The notes below the pieces were generated by a model, which was not told where the DNA came from, ran no database searches, and saw only the letters and a program-made list of their open reading frames with translations. 64,000 nt of DNA, taken from positions 42,140,448 to 42,204,447 of the forward strand of contig OW388296.1 in the NCBI GenBank assembly GCA_936450465.1. The letters are read 5' to 3'. The position numbers and the translations under genes are program-made. The DNA is from Gibbula magus. Its lineage: Eukaryota > Mollusca > Gastropoda > Trochida > Trochidae. Below, piece by piece: positions 36,363 through 47,507 of this stretch; position 1 is the stretch's first letter; every line of letters starts with the position of its first letter.

Positions 36363-36582
36363 ATTATATTGTCCACAATTCAATGAACATTGGAAATTCG
36401 GTCTGTGCCTTTTGTACCCGGCAGCCGCATTGCAGCGCCAGTTTAAACATAATACTGAGTGTCAAGCAAGGAAGGAACAACTCCCATCTTTTGGTCTGAA
36501 ACGACCGAGAATCGAACCCAGGGATTCTGGTTGAGGAGCAGACACTCTACCAACTTAGCTACATCCAAGGGGAACCTACATT
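36363..36582 (-). mobile_element. Second-family SINE, duplicate of 31784-32003
   Basis: Identical in sequence and position within copy 2 of the tandem duplication. Confidence 0.75.
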
Positions 36583-36736
36583 CACCATTGAGAGACAACA
36601 TGATTAAGAACCAACATATTGATGACAGATTTTCTCATTATATATATGCACAATGACTTTCTATTTCTACGGAAAATACATTCATTACCCTATTTCCCTT
36701 GAGTTGGCAACATATCTTACAACGTGTAGTTGTTAA

Positions 36737-37314
36737 TATACTCGTGTGCAAAAGAAACGTCCCCATACAAAATACAAGATATTTCAATCGACGTGTGATA
36801 AATACGATTGAAACAACGTTACATCATGTCTTCAGAACCCAACAATGCTAAATATGCGTTTTCAAAACATTATATGTTCATATGAGAAACACACGTTTAA
36901 AGAAAATGTCGTTTTGGAATCTCCATAACTAGACGAGATAGAAGCCTCAAAAAGTCAGTTTTGGCTTGTTTTGTGACGTCATACAGTAATGACGCGTCAA
37001 CAAATTTGTATCGAAAAAGGTTGTTTATGTCGAGGGCATCTTGAATGAATTAAATTTCTACTTTTTATTTTTTTTAAACTAAAATACCAACTATTGTGGC
37101 CAAAACCCATCTTTAAAAAGCGATTTTAGCACCCCATGTATATTTGAACAGATGTGGAAATAAAAATATCATACTCTGAAGGTATGGAATTGTGAATACT
37201 TCTTAACAAAACATCTGACTATCATATACATTCAGAATCTACTTTCTCCGACATCAATATTTCATTTTATACTATTTTCAAAATGTGGGGACGTTTCTTT
37301 TGCACGTGAGTATA
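36737..37314. mobile_element. MITE, duplicate of 32158-32735
   Basis: Has the same termini (CAAAAGAAACGTCCCC) and interior as the copy in the first duplication unit. Confidence 0.88.
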
Positions 37315-37585
37315 GAAATTGGCAAGGGTATTTATTTGACAAAGAGAAGTCTTGAGAAATGGCTTAACATTTGCTGTTTTGATTTTAGAGCGACGTCTCT
37401 GAATTGACATTTATTATCACGTTAATTGTTTGAACTGATATAGAACATAGTACATTCCAACACTTCTCTCTGGTTTTTTTTACAAACTTAGCGATGTCGT
37501 TAACTATTCTATAACAGCACAGATATATTCGTCTCAGCAAAACATTATCATGTCTATCAAGCTATTTGTCTCCAGTTAATTACCA

Positions 37586-37695
37586 GGACCCATCTTTTCG
37601 AAGCTCTCTTAGCGCTAAAATAGCCATAAGTGCCATACATTAACATTGACTTACGATTATCTTAGCACTAAGATAGCTTTGAAAATACGAGCCCA
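37586..37695. mobile_element. Foldback MITE, duplicate of 33007-33116
   Basis: An identical arm pair at the same relative position in copy 2. Confidence 0.8.
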
Positions 37696-37930
37696 GGACA
37701 GTACATGGAAGGTTTTATTATAAGCCATGACAGAGTTACAGAATGTTGTTGCCAAGGGCGATGTGAATTTATAGCGCTATGTCTCTCTTAAAGAGGGTCA
37801 TATCGTTTACTAAAGACCATCACGATGTCTTCGGAGTTCTAACATATAACTGGCAGTTACTGTATGCTTTCTGGTGCACTGTATGTTTGCTTGTCAGCTG
37901 TCACTTTGTTTAATTAATTGAAATAAATTA

Positions 37931-38194
37931 AGGGGCAAAAGAAACGATACCAATGAAAATGCAAGATTTTTTAATCCACGAGTGATAAATACGACTGACA
38001 CAGCATGTGTCCAGAAATCTCATAAACTACATCTTCAACCTTAAGTGTTAATATGGCTAAATAGGACCATCATTTTTTTGACATGTTTTATGATGTCCTA
38101 AATCAGTCATTCGCCGATGGATTAAAGTTCAAGAAGGTACATTATGTCGACATAATATTTTAATAACTAAATTTCCATATCTTTTATTTTCACA
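37931..38194. mobile_element. Truncated MITE, duplicate of 33352-33615
   Basis: Begins GGGGCAAAAGAAACGATACC, as in copy 1, and lies directly before the second long array. Confidence 0.65.
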
Positions 38195-38300
38195 AACATT
38201 CTTCCTAAAACAATTTTTGAAACATCAATCGAAATAGTAATACAATCCCACGATATTGAGGAACAACAAGAGCAAAAAGAAAAATCTGAGCACATCGAGC

Positions 38301-40317
38301 GGCACGAACTACACGAGCTGCCCAAACTGCATGAAGTACAAGTGTACACGAGCTGCACGAACTGCACGAGATACACGAGCTGCACTAGCTGCACGAGATA
38401 CACGAACTGCACGAGATACACGAACTGCACGAACTGCACGAACTACACGAACTACACGAGCTACACGAACTACACGAACTGCACGAGATACACGAGCTGC
38501 ACGAGCTACACGAACTACACGAACTGCACGAGATACACGAACTGCACGAACTGCACGAGATACACGAACTGCACGAGCTGCACGAGCTGCACGAATTGCA
38601 CGAGCTACACGAACTGCACGAGCTGCACGAGCTACATGAGCTGCACGAACTACACGAACTACACGAACTGCACGAGATACACGAACTACATGAGATGCAT
38701 GAACTACACGAACTACACAAACTACACGAATTGCACGAGCTACACGAACTACACGAGCTACACGAACTACACGAACTACACGAACTGCACGAGATACACG
38801 AGCTGCACGAGCTGCACGAGATACACGAACTGCACGAGATACACGAACTGCACGAGATACACGAACTGCACGAGCTGCACGAATTGCACGAGCTGCACGA
38901 ACTGCACGAGATACACGAGCTGCACGAGCTGCACGAGATACACGAACTGAACGAGATACACGAACTGCACGAACTGCACGAACTACACGAACTACACGAG
39001 CTGCACGAGATACACGAACTGCACGAGATACACGAACTGCACGAACTGCACGAACTACACGAACTACACGAGCTACCCGAACTACACGAACTACACGAAC
39101 TGCACGAACTGCACGAACTACACGAACTGCACGAACTGCACGAACTACACGAACTACACGAGCTGCACGAGATACACGAACTGCACGAGATACACGAACT
39201 GCACGAACTGCACGAACTGCACGAACTGCACGAGCTACACGAACTACACGAACTACACGAACTGCACGAGTTACACGAACTGCACGAGATACACGAACTA
39301 CACGAGCTGCACGAACTACACGAACTACACGAGCTACACGAGCTGCACGAGCTGCACGAACTACACGAGCTACACGAACTACACGAGCTACACGAACTAC
39401 ACGAACTACATGAGCTGCACGAGCTGCACGAATTGCACGAGCTACACGAACTGCACGAGCTGCACGAGCTACATGAGCTGCACGAACTGCACGAACTGCA
39501 CGAGCTACACGAACTGCACGAACTGCACGAACTACACGAACTGCACGAACTACATGAGATGCATGAACTACACGAACTACACAAACTACACGAATTGCAC
39601 GAGCTACACGAACTACACGAACTACACGAACTACACGAACTGCACGAGATACACGAACTACACGAACTACACGAACTACACGAACTGCACGAGATACACG
39701 AGCTGCACGAGCTGCACGAGATACACGAACTGCACGAGATACACGAACTGCACGAACTGCACGAGATACACGAACTGCACGAGCTGCACGAGCTGCACGA
39801 ATTGCACGAGCTACACGAACTGCACGAGCTGCACGAGCTACATGAGCTGCACGAACTGCACGAACTGCACGAGCTACACGAACTGCACGAACTGCACGAA
39901 CTACACGAACTGCACGAACTACATGAGATGCATGAACTACACGAACTACACAAACTACACGAACTGCACGAACTACATGAGCTGCACGAGCTGCACGAAT
40001 TGCACGAGCTACACGAACTGCACGAGCTGCACGAGCTGCACGAGCTGCACGAACTGCACGAACTGCACGAACTACACGAACTACACGAACTACACGAGCT
40101 ACACGAACTGAGCGAACAACACGAACTGCACGAGCTACACGAGCTGCGCGAACTACACGAACTGCACGAGCTACACGAACTACACGAGCTGCACGAGCTA
40201 CACGAGCTGCACGAACTACACGAACTACACGAACTACACGAACTACACGAACTGCACGAGCTGCGCGAGCTGCGCGAACTACAAGAACTTCACGAGCTGC
40301 ACGAAATGCACTGGCCT
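38301..40317. repeat. 9-bp minisatellite array 2 (CACGARCTR), about 2 kb
   Basis: The first 1480 bp parallel array 1, with a 90-bp net loss. The array then continues for about 530 bp, with the ATGAGATGCATGAAC variant returning at 39923, 369 bp (41 units) after 39554. Units near 40110-40310 are degenerate (GAGCGAACAACACGAAC, GAGCTGCGCGAG). The plus frame reads as 579 residues, almost all His-Glu-Leu, ending in a unique tail after 40300. This is a reading of the repeat, not a supported gene. Confidence 0.97.
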
Positions 40318-41299
40318 TATGCGCAAAACAAGTAAATGTTCTTTTTAAAAATAAAGGACATATAGTCCAGTAGAAATCGACGTGAAATTTACCTAACCCG
40401 GGCTTTTAGTATAACAAGCAAATTTGTTTCTTAAAATGATTAATAGGTCCCTTTGATTCTGTGAAAAAAACCCAACCAAAATCAACCTTGGGCAGAAAAA
40501 GTTGTGACCATTTAAAAATTTACCCCAATGATGCAGTCAGCTACTGCACATATAACATCAGTTGGCTGACCAGTATCATCTGAGTTGTCTCCCTTCTTAG
40601 CAACAGCTAAAATGGCCGACATTGTTGTTGACAACAGAAGTTTCAAAGCGGTGAAATATGACATGTAAGATGAGAACTGTGGTTATGTTTTCTGGAAATA
40701 CTTTATTACATTTATATAAACACATAAGGCTTCGAAATATACCTTCAAATAGTCAGGTTTTCAGTGTTTGATAGATTAAAATATCAACATGCTAAATTGA
40801 AAATTTCTGTATCAAAGTCACCTATTCTTAATGCTTTTTTTCACTCTCAATCATTATGAAATAGAATGAAACTGACAATGACAATGACAATGTAATGAAA
40901 TTACTCAAATCCCATTTCAAATATAACATTGTGTAATGGATTTATAATAAAATAATTTTGACAATTTTTAATAGCTACACATGTTTCATGACGACTAATT
41001 TCCTTTGAAGAATGCGTCTGTTGATCGGTACTTTTTAAATTTCGAACATTGTATTTATTATTGGTAATATGAACTCAAACCATATTTCAAGCAAATTGTA
41101 TCCCTTTTGTCAATGATGAAAAGTTATCAGGATTTATCTTAAATAAAATACATCATTGCAAAAACTGTATATATATGGTTAATAAATTTATCAATCAACT
41201 TCAGCCAAAAAAATTTAACAAATGCCTTCTCTGTTTTTAAAGTAATTTATATATATAATAGTGAAATAACATGTTATTCTACTCAGTGAAATAACACTT
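40318..41299. other. Array flank and unassigned AT-rich DNA
   Basis: The first bases (GCGCAAAACAAGTAAATGTTC, roughly) resemble 49290-49320, another sequence linked to a 9-bp array. Beyond about 40450 I see nothing recognisable except GACAATGACAATGACAATG near 40871 and a repeated CAGTGAAATAACA near 41285. Confidence 0.5.
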
Positions 41300-42266
41300 T
41301 CAGTCATATGACGTCATAGTAACACTAGGATGACGTCATAGGTGGCCGTGGAAGGAGTGGCAATCTCGGAGGCTCCGTTCATAAAGTGAACGTCATTTAC
41401 GAACTATGCATGATTTGTTAAATCTAATAAATAGAACATTTGACATGTTTCGTCGAATACCATGTACATCTCATCTCGTGGAGTAGAAATAATACATTTA
41501 CTCTCGTGGCTGCGCCCCTCTTGAAAATATGCATTTCTACTTCACTCGATGGGATAAAGGCCTACATAGTATTCGACGAGAAATGGAAAATATCTTCAAT
41601 TTATTATATAATGACGAGCAGTGAAATACTGGGATTTATCAGTTTAATAAACTGTCTATCAGGCTACAGTGAAAATAACTTATATTTTCACTGCGAACGG
41701 TGACTGATATAATTTGACGTCATAAAACAATGGTCTCATGTGGCGAATTGGCTTATGACGTCACAGTGTTACTCACGGTGGTGACGGGCTGTTCCTAGCG
41801 GCCGCTCGGCTTGAAAACGACCTTTTTCAGTCGTAATTACATGGAAAATATCATATATTAATAAATATAAAATCCGTCAATTCTTGACAAATACCATGTT
41901 TATCTCATAGGTAGAGGTAGAAAAGTGAAAATATAATATTTCTACCTCACATGATGAGATAAACATGGTATTTGTCAAAAATTGACGGATTTTATATTTA
42001 TTATCTTAGGACTGAAATAATTTGACGTCATAAAACAATGGTCTGCCGCATCGAATTGGCTTGTGACGTCACATTGTTACTGTGGTGACAGGCTGTTCCA
42101 AGCGGCCGCTTGGCGTGAAAACAACCCTTTGCGGACGTAATTACAAGGATAACTTCATGAATGCTTGACAAATACCATGTTTATCTCATCCTGTGAGGTA
42201 GAAAAGTTACTCGTGAAAATATAACCTTTCTATCTCACACGATGAGATAAACATGGTATGTATCAA
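41300..42266. repeat. Three tandem units, each with paired CRE palindromes and a hairpin
   Basis: Each unit starts with two TGACGTCA sites (41309 and 41331; 41715 and 41756; 42023 and 42064) and ends in a palindrome (41448-41583; 41860-42002; 42165-42266). Units 2 and 3 are 307 bp apart and share TTTGACGTCATAAAACAATG, GGTGACRGGCTGTTCC and AGCGGCCGCT. Unit 1 is more diverged. The palindrome arms share TACCATGTTTATCTCAT and GAGGTAGAAA. Probably a mobile foldback element amplified in tandem; no coding frame was found. Confidence 0.85.
41860..42002. other. 143-bp palindrome with 49-bp arms
   Basis: The arms 41860-41908 and 41954-42002 match at 48 of 49 positions. The inner part also contains GGTAGAAA and its inverse TTTCTACC. 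It is the strongest of the three hairpins in this block. Confidence 0.93.
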
Positions 42267-42269
42267 AAC

Positions 42270-42902
42270 AAGACATATATCCTATATATGAGCTTCACAT
42301 TAAACATTCTTAGTTGACTAAATACCAATAATATTACTAATGATATTACCCTTGTTGAAATTATAAACCAATCTGTTCTTTTAAAATATCTCTTAGTTGT
42401 TTATAGTGAAAAAGAAATCAAGCACTCGTAGCCAGGTTTGTCAGGTATTTACACTTGTTAGTAATAACACCAATAATGTTCAAAACAATACTGTTTTGCA
42501 TATCCATCAAAATGTGCACCTCTGGTCATCATTTGCAATACAGATAGTCTTGGATGTCTTGTTTTTCTTCAAGCATGTTCAAGACAGGCATTTATCTCTA
42601 CAATGATGCTTTCGACTGACTGCAGGCTTCTATCCAGTATCTCATAACAGTCACTGACCTAAATAATTTACATTTAAATGCAAAAGTATTCAATGATGTC
42701 CAATGTAATGACAATAAGTCATATATTGCTACTTATTCATGAAATAAAGTTCTTCAAAACAAAATTGAAATATCTCCATATCTTTTTATAAGATTTGACT
42801 TCAAAATTCGAACTTCCCTTCAGTTTGATTGTGATCCACAGATTCACTAATTCGCAGATTTTGCTTGATTTACTGCTTGTTAGATTTTACATTCGGATAT
42901 TG
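42270..42902. other. Unassigned AT-rich DNA
   Basis: No repeat unit or coding signal was recognised between the hairpin block and the ~162-bp satellite. Confidence 0.4.
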
Positions 42903-43850
42903 CCCCAAAAGGCAGTTTCCCCAAGGTTGATTGTGTATTGGTTCGGTTTTCCATAGGGAACAAGTACTTCATATGGGTTCATTTAGAAATGAAATTACCT
43001 TGTTGTACTGAGAATAACTCTTCGCAAAATATGTGGACATTTCAAAGTGTTTTCCTATCTTTATTGTATAATTATACTCAAAATTACAATTTCCCCAAGG
43101 TTGATTTTTCCATTTTGAACAGGTACCCCATTTTGGTTCATATAGACACACAATTTTTATATTAAGCTAAAAATAACTCTTTTCACTAAATATTTAGTGA
43201 TTTCTCCATCTTTTTAAAGTTTTTTTAACAATGATAATGATGATGTTTTTGAGGTTTTTACCCCAACATGACAATTTCCCTAAGGTTGATTTTGGTTGGG
43301 TATTCCATGATGATCAAGTACCCCAAATGGGTTCATTTAGACATAAAATCTGATAGTTTTACTAATTGTTATTCTTTTTAAAAAAGATTAAGCAATTTTC
43401 TTAGTTTTTTTTAGATTTTTGCCCCAAAATGACAATTTCCCCAAGGTTGATTTTGGTTGGGTTTTCCATGGTGATCAAGTACCCCATATGGGTTCATTTA
43501 GAAATAAAATATGATAGTTCAACTAATTGTAATTCTTTAAAAAAAATATTCAGCAATTTTCTTATATTTTTTTTTAGGTTTTTACCCCAAAATGACACTT
43601 TTCCTAAGGTTGATTTTGATTGGGTTTCCCATGGTAATCAAGTACCCCATATGGGTTCATTTAGACAAAAAATATGATATTTAAACTAATTGTTATTCTT
43701 TAAAAAAAATATTAAGCAATTTTCTTATGTTTTTTTAGGTTTTTACCCCAAAATGACAATTTCCCCGAGGTTGATTTTGGTTGGGTTTTTCATGGTGATC
43801 AAGTACCCCATTCGGATTCATTTTGTCATAAAATTTGCTTGTTATACTAA
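42903..43850. repeat. Tandem satellite, about six units of ~162 bp
   Basis: Units begin near 42903, 43078, 43261, 43422, 43585 and 43746. The conserved block CCCCAAAATGACAATTTCCC is followed by AAGGTTGATTTTGGTTGGG, CATGGTGATCAAGTACCCCA and TATGGGTTCATTTAGA. The last three periods are 163, 161 and about 105 bp (the last unit is partial); earlier units are longer and more diverged. Confidence 0.93.
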
Positions 43851-45610
43851 ATGTCCGGGTTAAATGCAATTTCTACTGGACTAATAGAACATTTGTCAAA
43901 TTTGTTACCCTGAATTTTCTGTATTTTGGGCCAAAGGTCTTATACTGTAGAAAACTGTTTGTCTGTCTGTCAAATATATACTGCTCATATTTATAAAATA
44001 AACCCTGTAATTTAAAAATAAAATTACAAATAATAGAAAATTTGGTAAGAGTTGACTTAGATTTACACCGAATTTACACCGAAGGAACTCAAATTTAACA
44101 AGTTTACGAACGATATGCTCTCTGCTGATTGGATTAAACAAGTTCATGTGACCAGTTTACATTCTCATAAACACAAGTTTGACAGCTGAAAATACATGAA
44201 ACAACCTGCGGTACTACTTTATTACTGTATCATTTCGCAATTATGACACTGCTATCACATGCTCTTTTCTTGATTGAACTTTTTAAAAACCTTACAATAT
44301 GAATTCTAATTGTAGTTTGATTGAAAGAGTGATTAAAACTGCATGTTAGAACCAAAAATGAAATACTTTAATCATATTTCTTGTGAACTAAGTTTTGCGC
44401 CTGTGACACATAAGCTCCGGCATTTATACCAGTTTAACTTTCACCTTTCAAACCGTTTATAAGCCAGTGATCAAACACATTATGAAATCTATTTTTTAAT
44501 GGCATTGAATATCGATTAAGCATATTTATACTTCAACCATTTTCTTTAGATTTCTTAATATGAACGATATTTATTTACGATATATGAGATTTATATACAT
44601 GCAACATTTTCATGTCTTATGTTACTTAATATCATTAATAAAGCTTAAAACTGCAAAATTAACAATCACGAACAGAATTAATAAATATAATTAATCAAAA
44701 TAAATTAATAAATAATATAAACGCTCATTTCCCTTTGCCGCTGCACAGGAATGGAATGCTCTTCCACGAACTATTCTCCTGCCCTGACTATCAAACTTTC
44801 AAACTTTCAATCGCCTCCTGTACCCACTATTTCCAGCGAGCTTTCTGTTGACTTTCCTGTGACATCTTTGGCTCTATTTGTGCGCTTTGAGCAGGATATT
44901 CAGCCTGAAAAAGCGCTAAATTAGTGTTCTGATTATTATTATTATTATTATTTATTCGGTTTCATTCTATTAATCATTAAATTTCAACATGTTGAGATTC
45001 ATTATCACATACAGCACATTTCAGAAATATTTCAAAATTTCAAACGATCGTAAAAACATAAATTCGTTAATATTTAAAAAAAGAAACACAAATGGGGCTG
45101 CGATTTCTATATTTGTAGTTAAATGAATAACCCAAATGACAACTAAGACAACGTTTAAATTGACGATCGATTTCCTATGTTTTACCCTTTAACTGCTTCT
45201 TTCTGATTTCGTCAGGTGAATGGGAGGATTAATCATTTTGATTAATGACAAAATGTTGTTTTTTTACAATTATTTGGAGAAGCAATCAATGGTAAATTCA
45301 ATTTGAAAACAAAAATAAAACTTGTTAATTATTTTAGCTTTTGGTGCCGTGAATTTATCTTGATAGTTATCCTTGGGAAAATATCGTTCAAAATATGAAA
45401 TTGTTTTGCATTAACAAAAAAACTGTTTTAAGATAATTTAATCACAAATATTGTTATGGATTTGAAATAATCCTTTGTTTTTATGTTAATCACTAGATCT
45501 GTACTGAATAACATTATTCTGCTGAATCGTTGTAATGAATTGGGCCTATTTTTGCAATCCGCTAAGGTACCTGAGTATAATATTAAATAATGGTGGTTCT
45601 AACCCCTTAA
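43851..45610. repeat. Segmental duplication C (related to 49300-50530 and 52620-53216)
   Basis: 44021-44110 and 44480-45610 match 49470-50530 in order (for example TTAGATTTACACCGAATTTA, GGAGAAGCAATCAATGGTAA and TTTTGCAATCC next to GGTACCT). 44095-44470 matches 52640-53216 (GGTACTACTTTATTACTGTA, GCATGTTAGAACCAAAAAT). C therefore holds sequence found separately in the other two. It leads directly into a 9-bp array, as D does. Confidence 0.85.
44720..44952 (+). pseudogene. Non-LTR retrotransposon 3' fragment with (ATT)n tail
   Basis: The start translates as SFPFAAAQEWNALPRTIL, a typical C-terminal RT-region signature (AAxxWNxLP), and is then broken by stops. The 3' end contains GTGCGCTTTGAGCAGGATAT and AAAGCGCTAAATTAGTG followed by ATTATTATT, the ending I associate with CR1/L2-like LINEs. 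Paralogue D (about 49850) lacks it, so it inserted in C after duplication. Confidence 0.75.
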
Positions 45611-45665
45611 GGAACTGAATGGAACTGAATGAGTGACACAATATCAAGAAGAGAATTGTAACACA

Positions 45666-45862
45666 CAAACTGCACGAGCTACACCAGCGACTCGAGCTGC
45701 ATGAGGTACACGAGGAACATGAGCTATACGAACTGCACGAGTTACACGAACTGCACGAGCTACACGAACTGCACGAGCAAAACGACAAAAGCTGCACGAG
45801 CTGCACGAGCTACTCGAGGTACAAGAACTGCACGAACTGCACGAGCTACTCGAGGTACTCAG
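45666..45862. repeat. 9-bp minisatellite array 3, degenerate
   Basis: About 21 units of CACGARCTR with frequent changes (ACTCGAGGTAC, CACGAGCAAAACGAC), in the same orientation as arrays 1 and 2. Confidence 0.9.
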
Positions 45863-46170
45863 CATTGTTATAGCATATAGAACTTGCCAACGGTGGTCTC
45901 GTCTGTTTACAGGCGAAGCGATGAAGTCAAACTATTATATTACAGTATATATATATTCGTCTCACCAAAGTATTATCATGTCTATCAAGCAATTGTCTCC
46001 AGTTAATTACCAAAACTGTACGTGGAAGGTTTCAACATAAGCTATAACAGAGTTGCAGAATGTTGTTGCTATGGGCAATGTTAATTTATGGTGTTATCAT
46101 ATCGTCTACTAAAGGCCATCACGATGTCTTCAGAGTGCTAACATATAACTGGTAGTTACTTTACGTCTTT

Positions 46171-46489
46171 GGGGCGGGATAGCGCAGTGGTTAGCGCGTT
46201 CGGCTTCGGATCAAGAGGTCCGGGGTTCGAATCCCGCCAGGGGCACGGCAACTTTGTCTGCAGTAGAGAACTGTTCTACACGCAGTAAGGTCTGGGTGCA
46301 ATGCTACACTGAATTTCAGCGTAGTACCACCCATGGTTCGCTAGTTCCAGCCGATGCTCGCAGGTTTCACCGCAAAGCATAGCCACATGGCGTTGCGGGC
46401 TTTCTCCCTGCCGTAATACTAGCAGCCGCGATATAAGTGAAATACTCTTGAAAGCGGCGTTAAACCCCAACTCACCTCACCTCACCTTC
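46171..46489 (+). mobile_element. Full-length 319-bp tRNA-derived SINE with 8-bp target duplication
   Basis: ACGTCTTT flanks both ends (46163-46170 and 46490-46497). The head carries an A box (TAGCGCAGTGGTTAGCGCG) and a B box (GGTTCGAATCC), followed by CAGGGGCACGGCAACTTTG, a conserved body, AAAGCGGCGTTAAACCCC and a CTCACCTCACCTCACC tail. The paralogous empty site near 33286-33300 lacks it. This copy defines the length and ends of the family. Transcription would be by RNA polymerase III from the internal boxes. Confidence 0.96.
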
Positions 46490-46516
46490 ACGTCTTTCTG
46501 GTGCACTGTATGTAGT

Positions 46517-46690
46517 AGTTACTTCATCCATAAACGAGTGATGGATCCAGTTACACCACACCTGATCGCTGTTTTATTGACAGCTGAATTTGTCGAGGAC
46601 GTTAGTCCGAGACGCAAATTCAGCTGTCAATCAAACAGCGATTAGGTGTGGTGTAACTGGATCCATCTCGAGTGATTGGATGAAGTAACT
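46517..46690. other. 174-bp near-perfect palindrome (76-bp arms)
   Basis: The arms 46517-46592 and 46615-46690 match except for a 10-bp patch and two single changes. The 22-bp centre (46593-46614) itself pairs partly. The outer ends are AGTTACTTCATCCA and its inverse. It is absent from the paralogue near 33310, so it arrived as part of an insertion. Probably a foldback element; no coding frame spans it meaningfully. Confidence 0.93.
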
Positions 46691-46811
46691 GCTTTGTACC
46701 ACGCCCACATTGCACGTTGTCAAAACCTGCACGAGATCTGCGGGGGATATATGAATGTGAAATCATCAGTTTCATACCGCCACAATGTCCAGTCACGAGT
46801 GGCATATGAGA

Positions 46812-47225
46812 GCTGACAAGTTGTGAGTAGACTCCTCAGGGAATGGGGATTCTAAATTGTAGATTTCTTGACCCTGTGACCCCAAAATGGGGTCACAGGG
46901 GTCATAAACACCTATTTTCATCTTCTTCTCCAGTTCCAAAAGGTCTAGAGAGCTAAAAAGTTGTATGCAGATGCCTTGGCTAATGGGGATTCTAAATTGT
47001 AGATTTCATGACCCTGTACACCAAATGGGGTCACATAGGTCACAACCTTAAAAACCTATTTTCATCTTCTCCAGTACCAAAAGGTCTAGAGAGCTGAAAT
47101 GTTGTGTGCAAACTCCTTCGCCAATGCGGATTCTAAATTGTAGATTTGGTGACCCCTATGACCCTATTTGGGGTCACGGCTCACAACCTAAAGAATTATA
47201 TTTTCATCTTTTTCTCAAGTACTTT
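46812..47225. repeat. Tandem repeat, three units of about 140 bp
   Basis: Each unit has GGATTCTAAATTGTAGATTT, then a short inverted pair around GACCCCAAAATGGGGTC, CTATTTTCATCTTC, and CCAAAAGGTCTAGAGAGCT. Units start near 46812, 46955 and 47095, the third being the most diverged. Confidence 0.9.
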
Positions 47226-47395
47226 AAATTTGTTATATCTATGATAAATATTCCTGGAAAATTTACATTTTGAAATTTATTTAGTTTATTGTTTAACGCC
47301 TAATGAGCTACAGCTTCCTTATGGGCGTGAACGATAGGCGTGGCTTGCTAAACTGCAGCAAGCCAATGAGATAGCTACGGTCAAAGGTTACTTCA

Positions 47396-47428
47396 GGCCG
47401 TGGTGTAACTATTAGATACACCACGGCC
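47396..47428. other. 33-bp perfect hairpin
   Basis: GGCCGTGGTGTA, loop ACTATTAGA, TACACCACGGCC. It lies in a GC-richer stretch (47280-47460) containing GCAAGCCAATGAG and two further short inverted motifs. Possibly the end of a mobile element. Confidence 0.85.
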
Positions 47429-47507
47429 GACATCAAAGGGACCGACGCGTGGGCATGGTACAAGTTTGCTTGTCAGCTGTCACTTCGTTTAATTAATTGA
47501 AAAAAAT

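Larger units (their letters stand above)
35293..39781. repeat. Tandem segmental duplication, copy 2
   Basis: Repeats 30714-35292 at a constant offset of 4579 through the unique part. Inside the array it is 90 bp (10 units) shorter: the two ATGAGATGCATGAAC variants are 864 bp apart instead of 954. It carries the same SINE (36363-36582, minus), MITEs (36737-37314 and 37586-37695) and truncated MITE (37931-38194). Confidence 0.95.

Noticed and set aside
34017..40335. Long plus-strand frames (up to 579 residues) of almost pure His-Glu-Leu, and minus-strand frames of Ser-Ser-Cys
   Set aside because: They are readings of the 9-bp minisatellite. All six frames are open for long stretches and unit changes are not biased toward silent positions that I can see.
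46171..46246. Functional tRNA genes at the SINE heads (14622, 46171, 60825, 63459, 63606)
   Set aside because: A and B boxes are present, but the same ~240-bp body follows each head, and the acceptor and anticodon stems do not pair convincingly.
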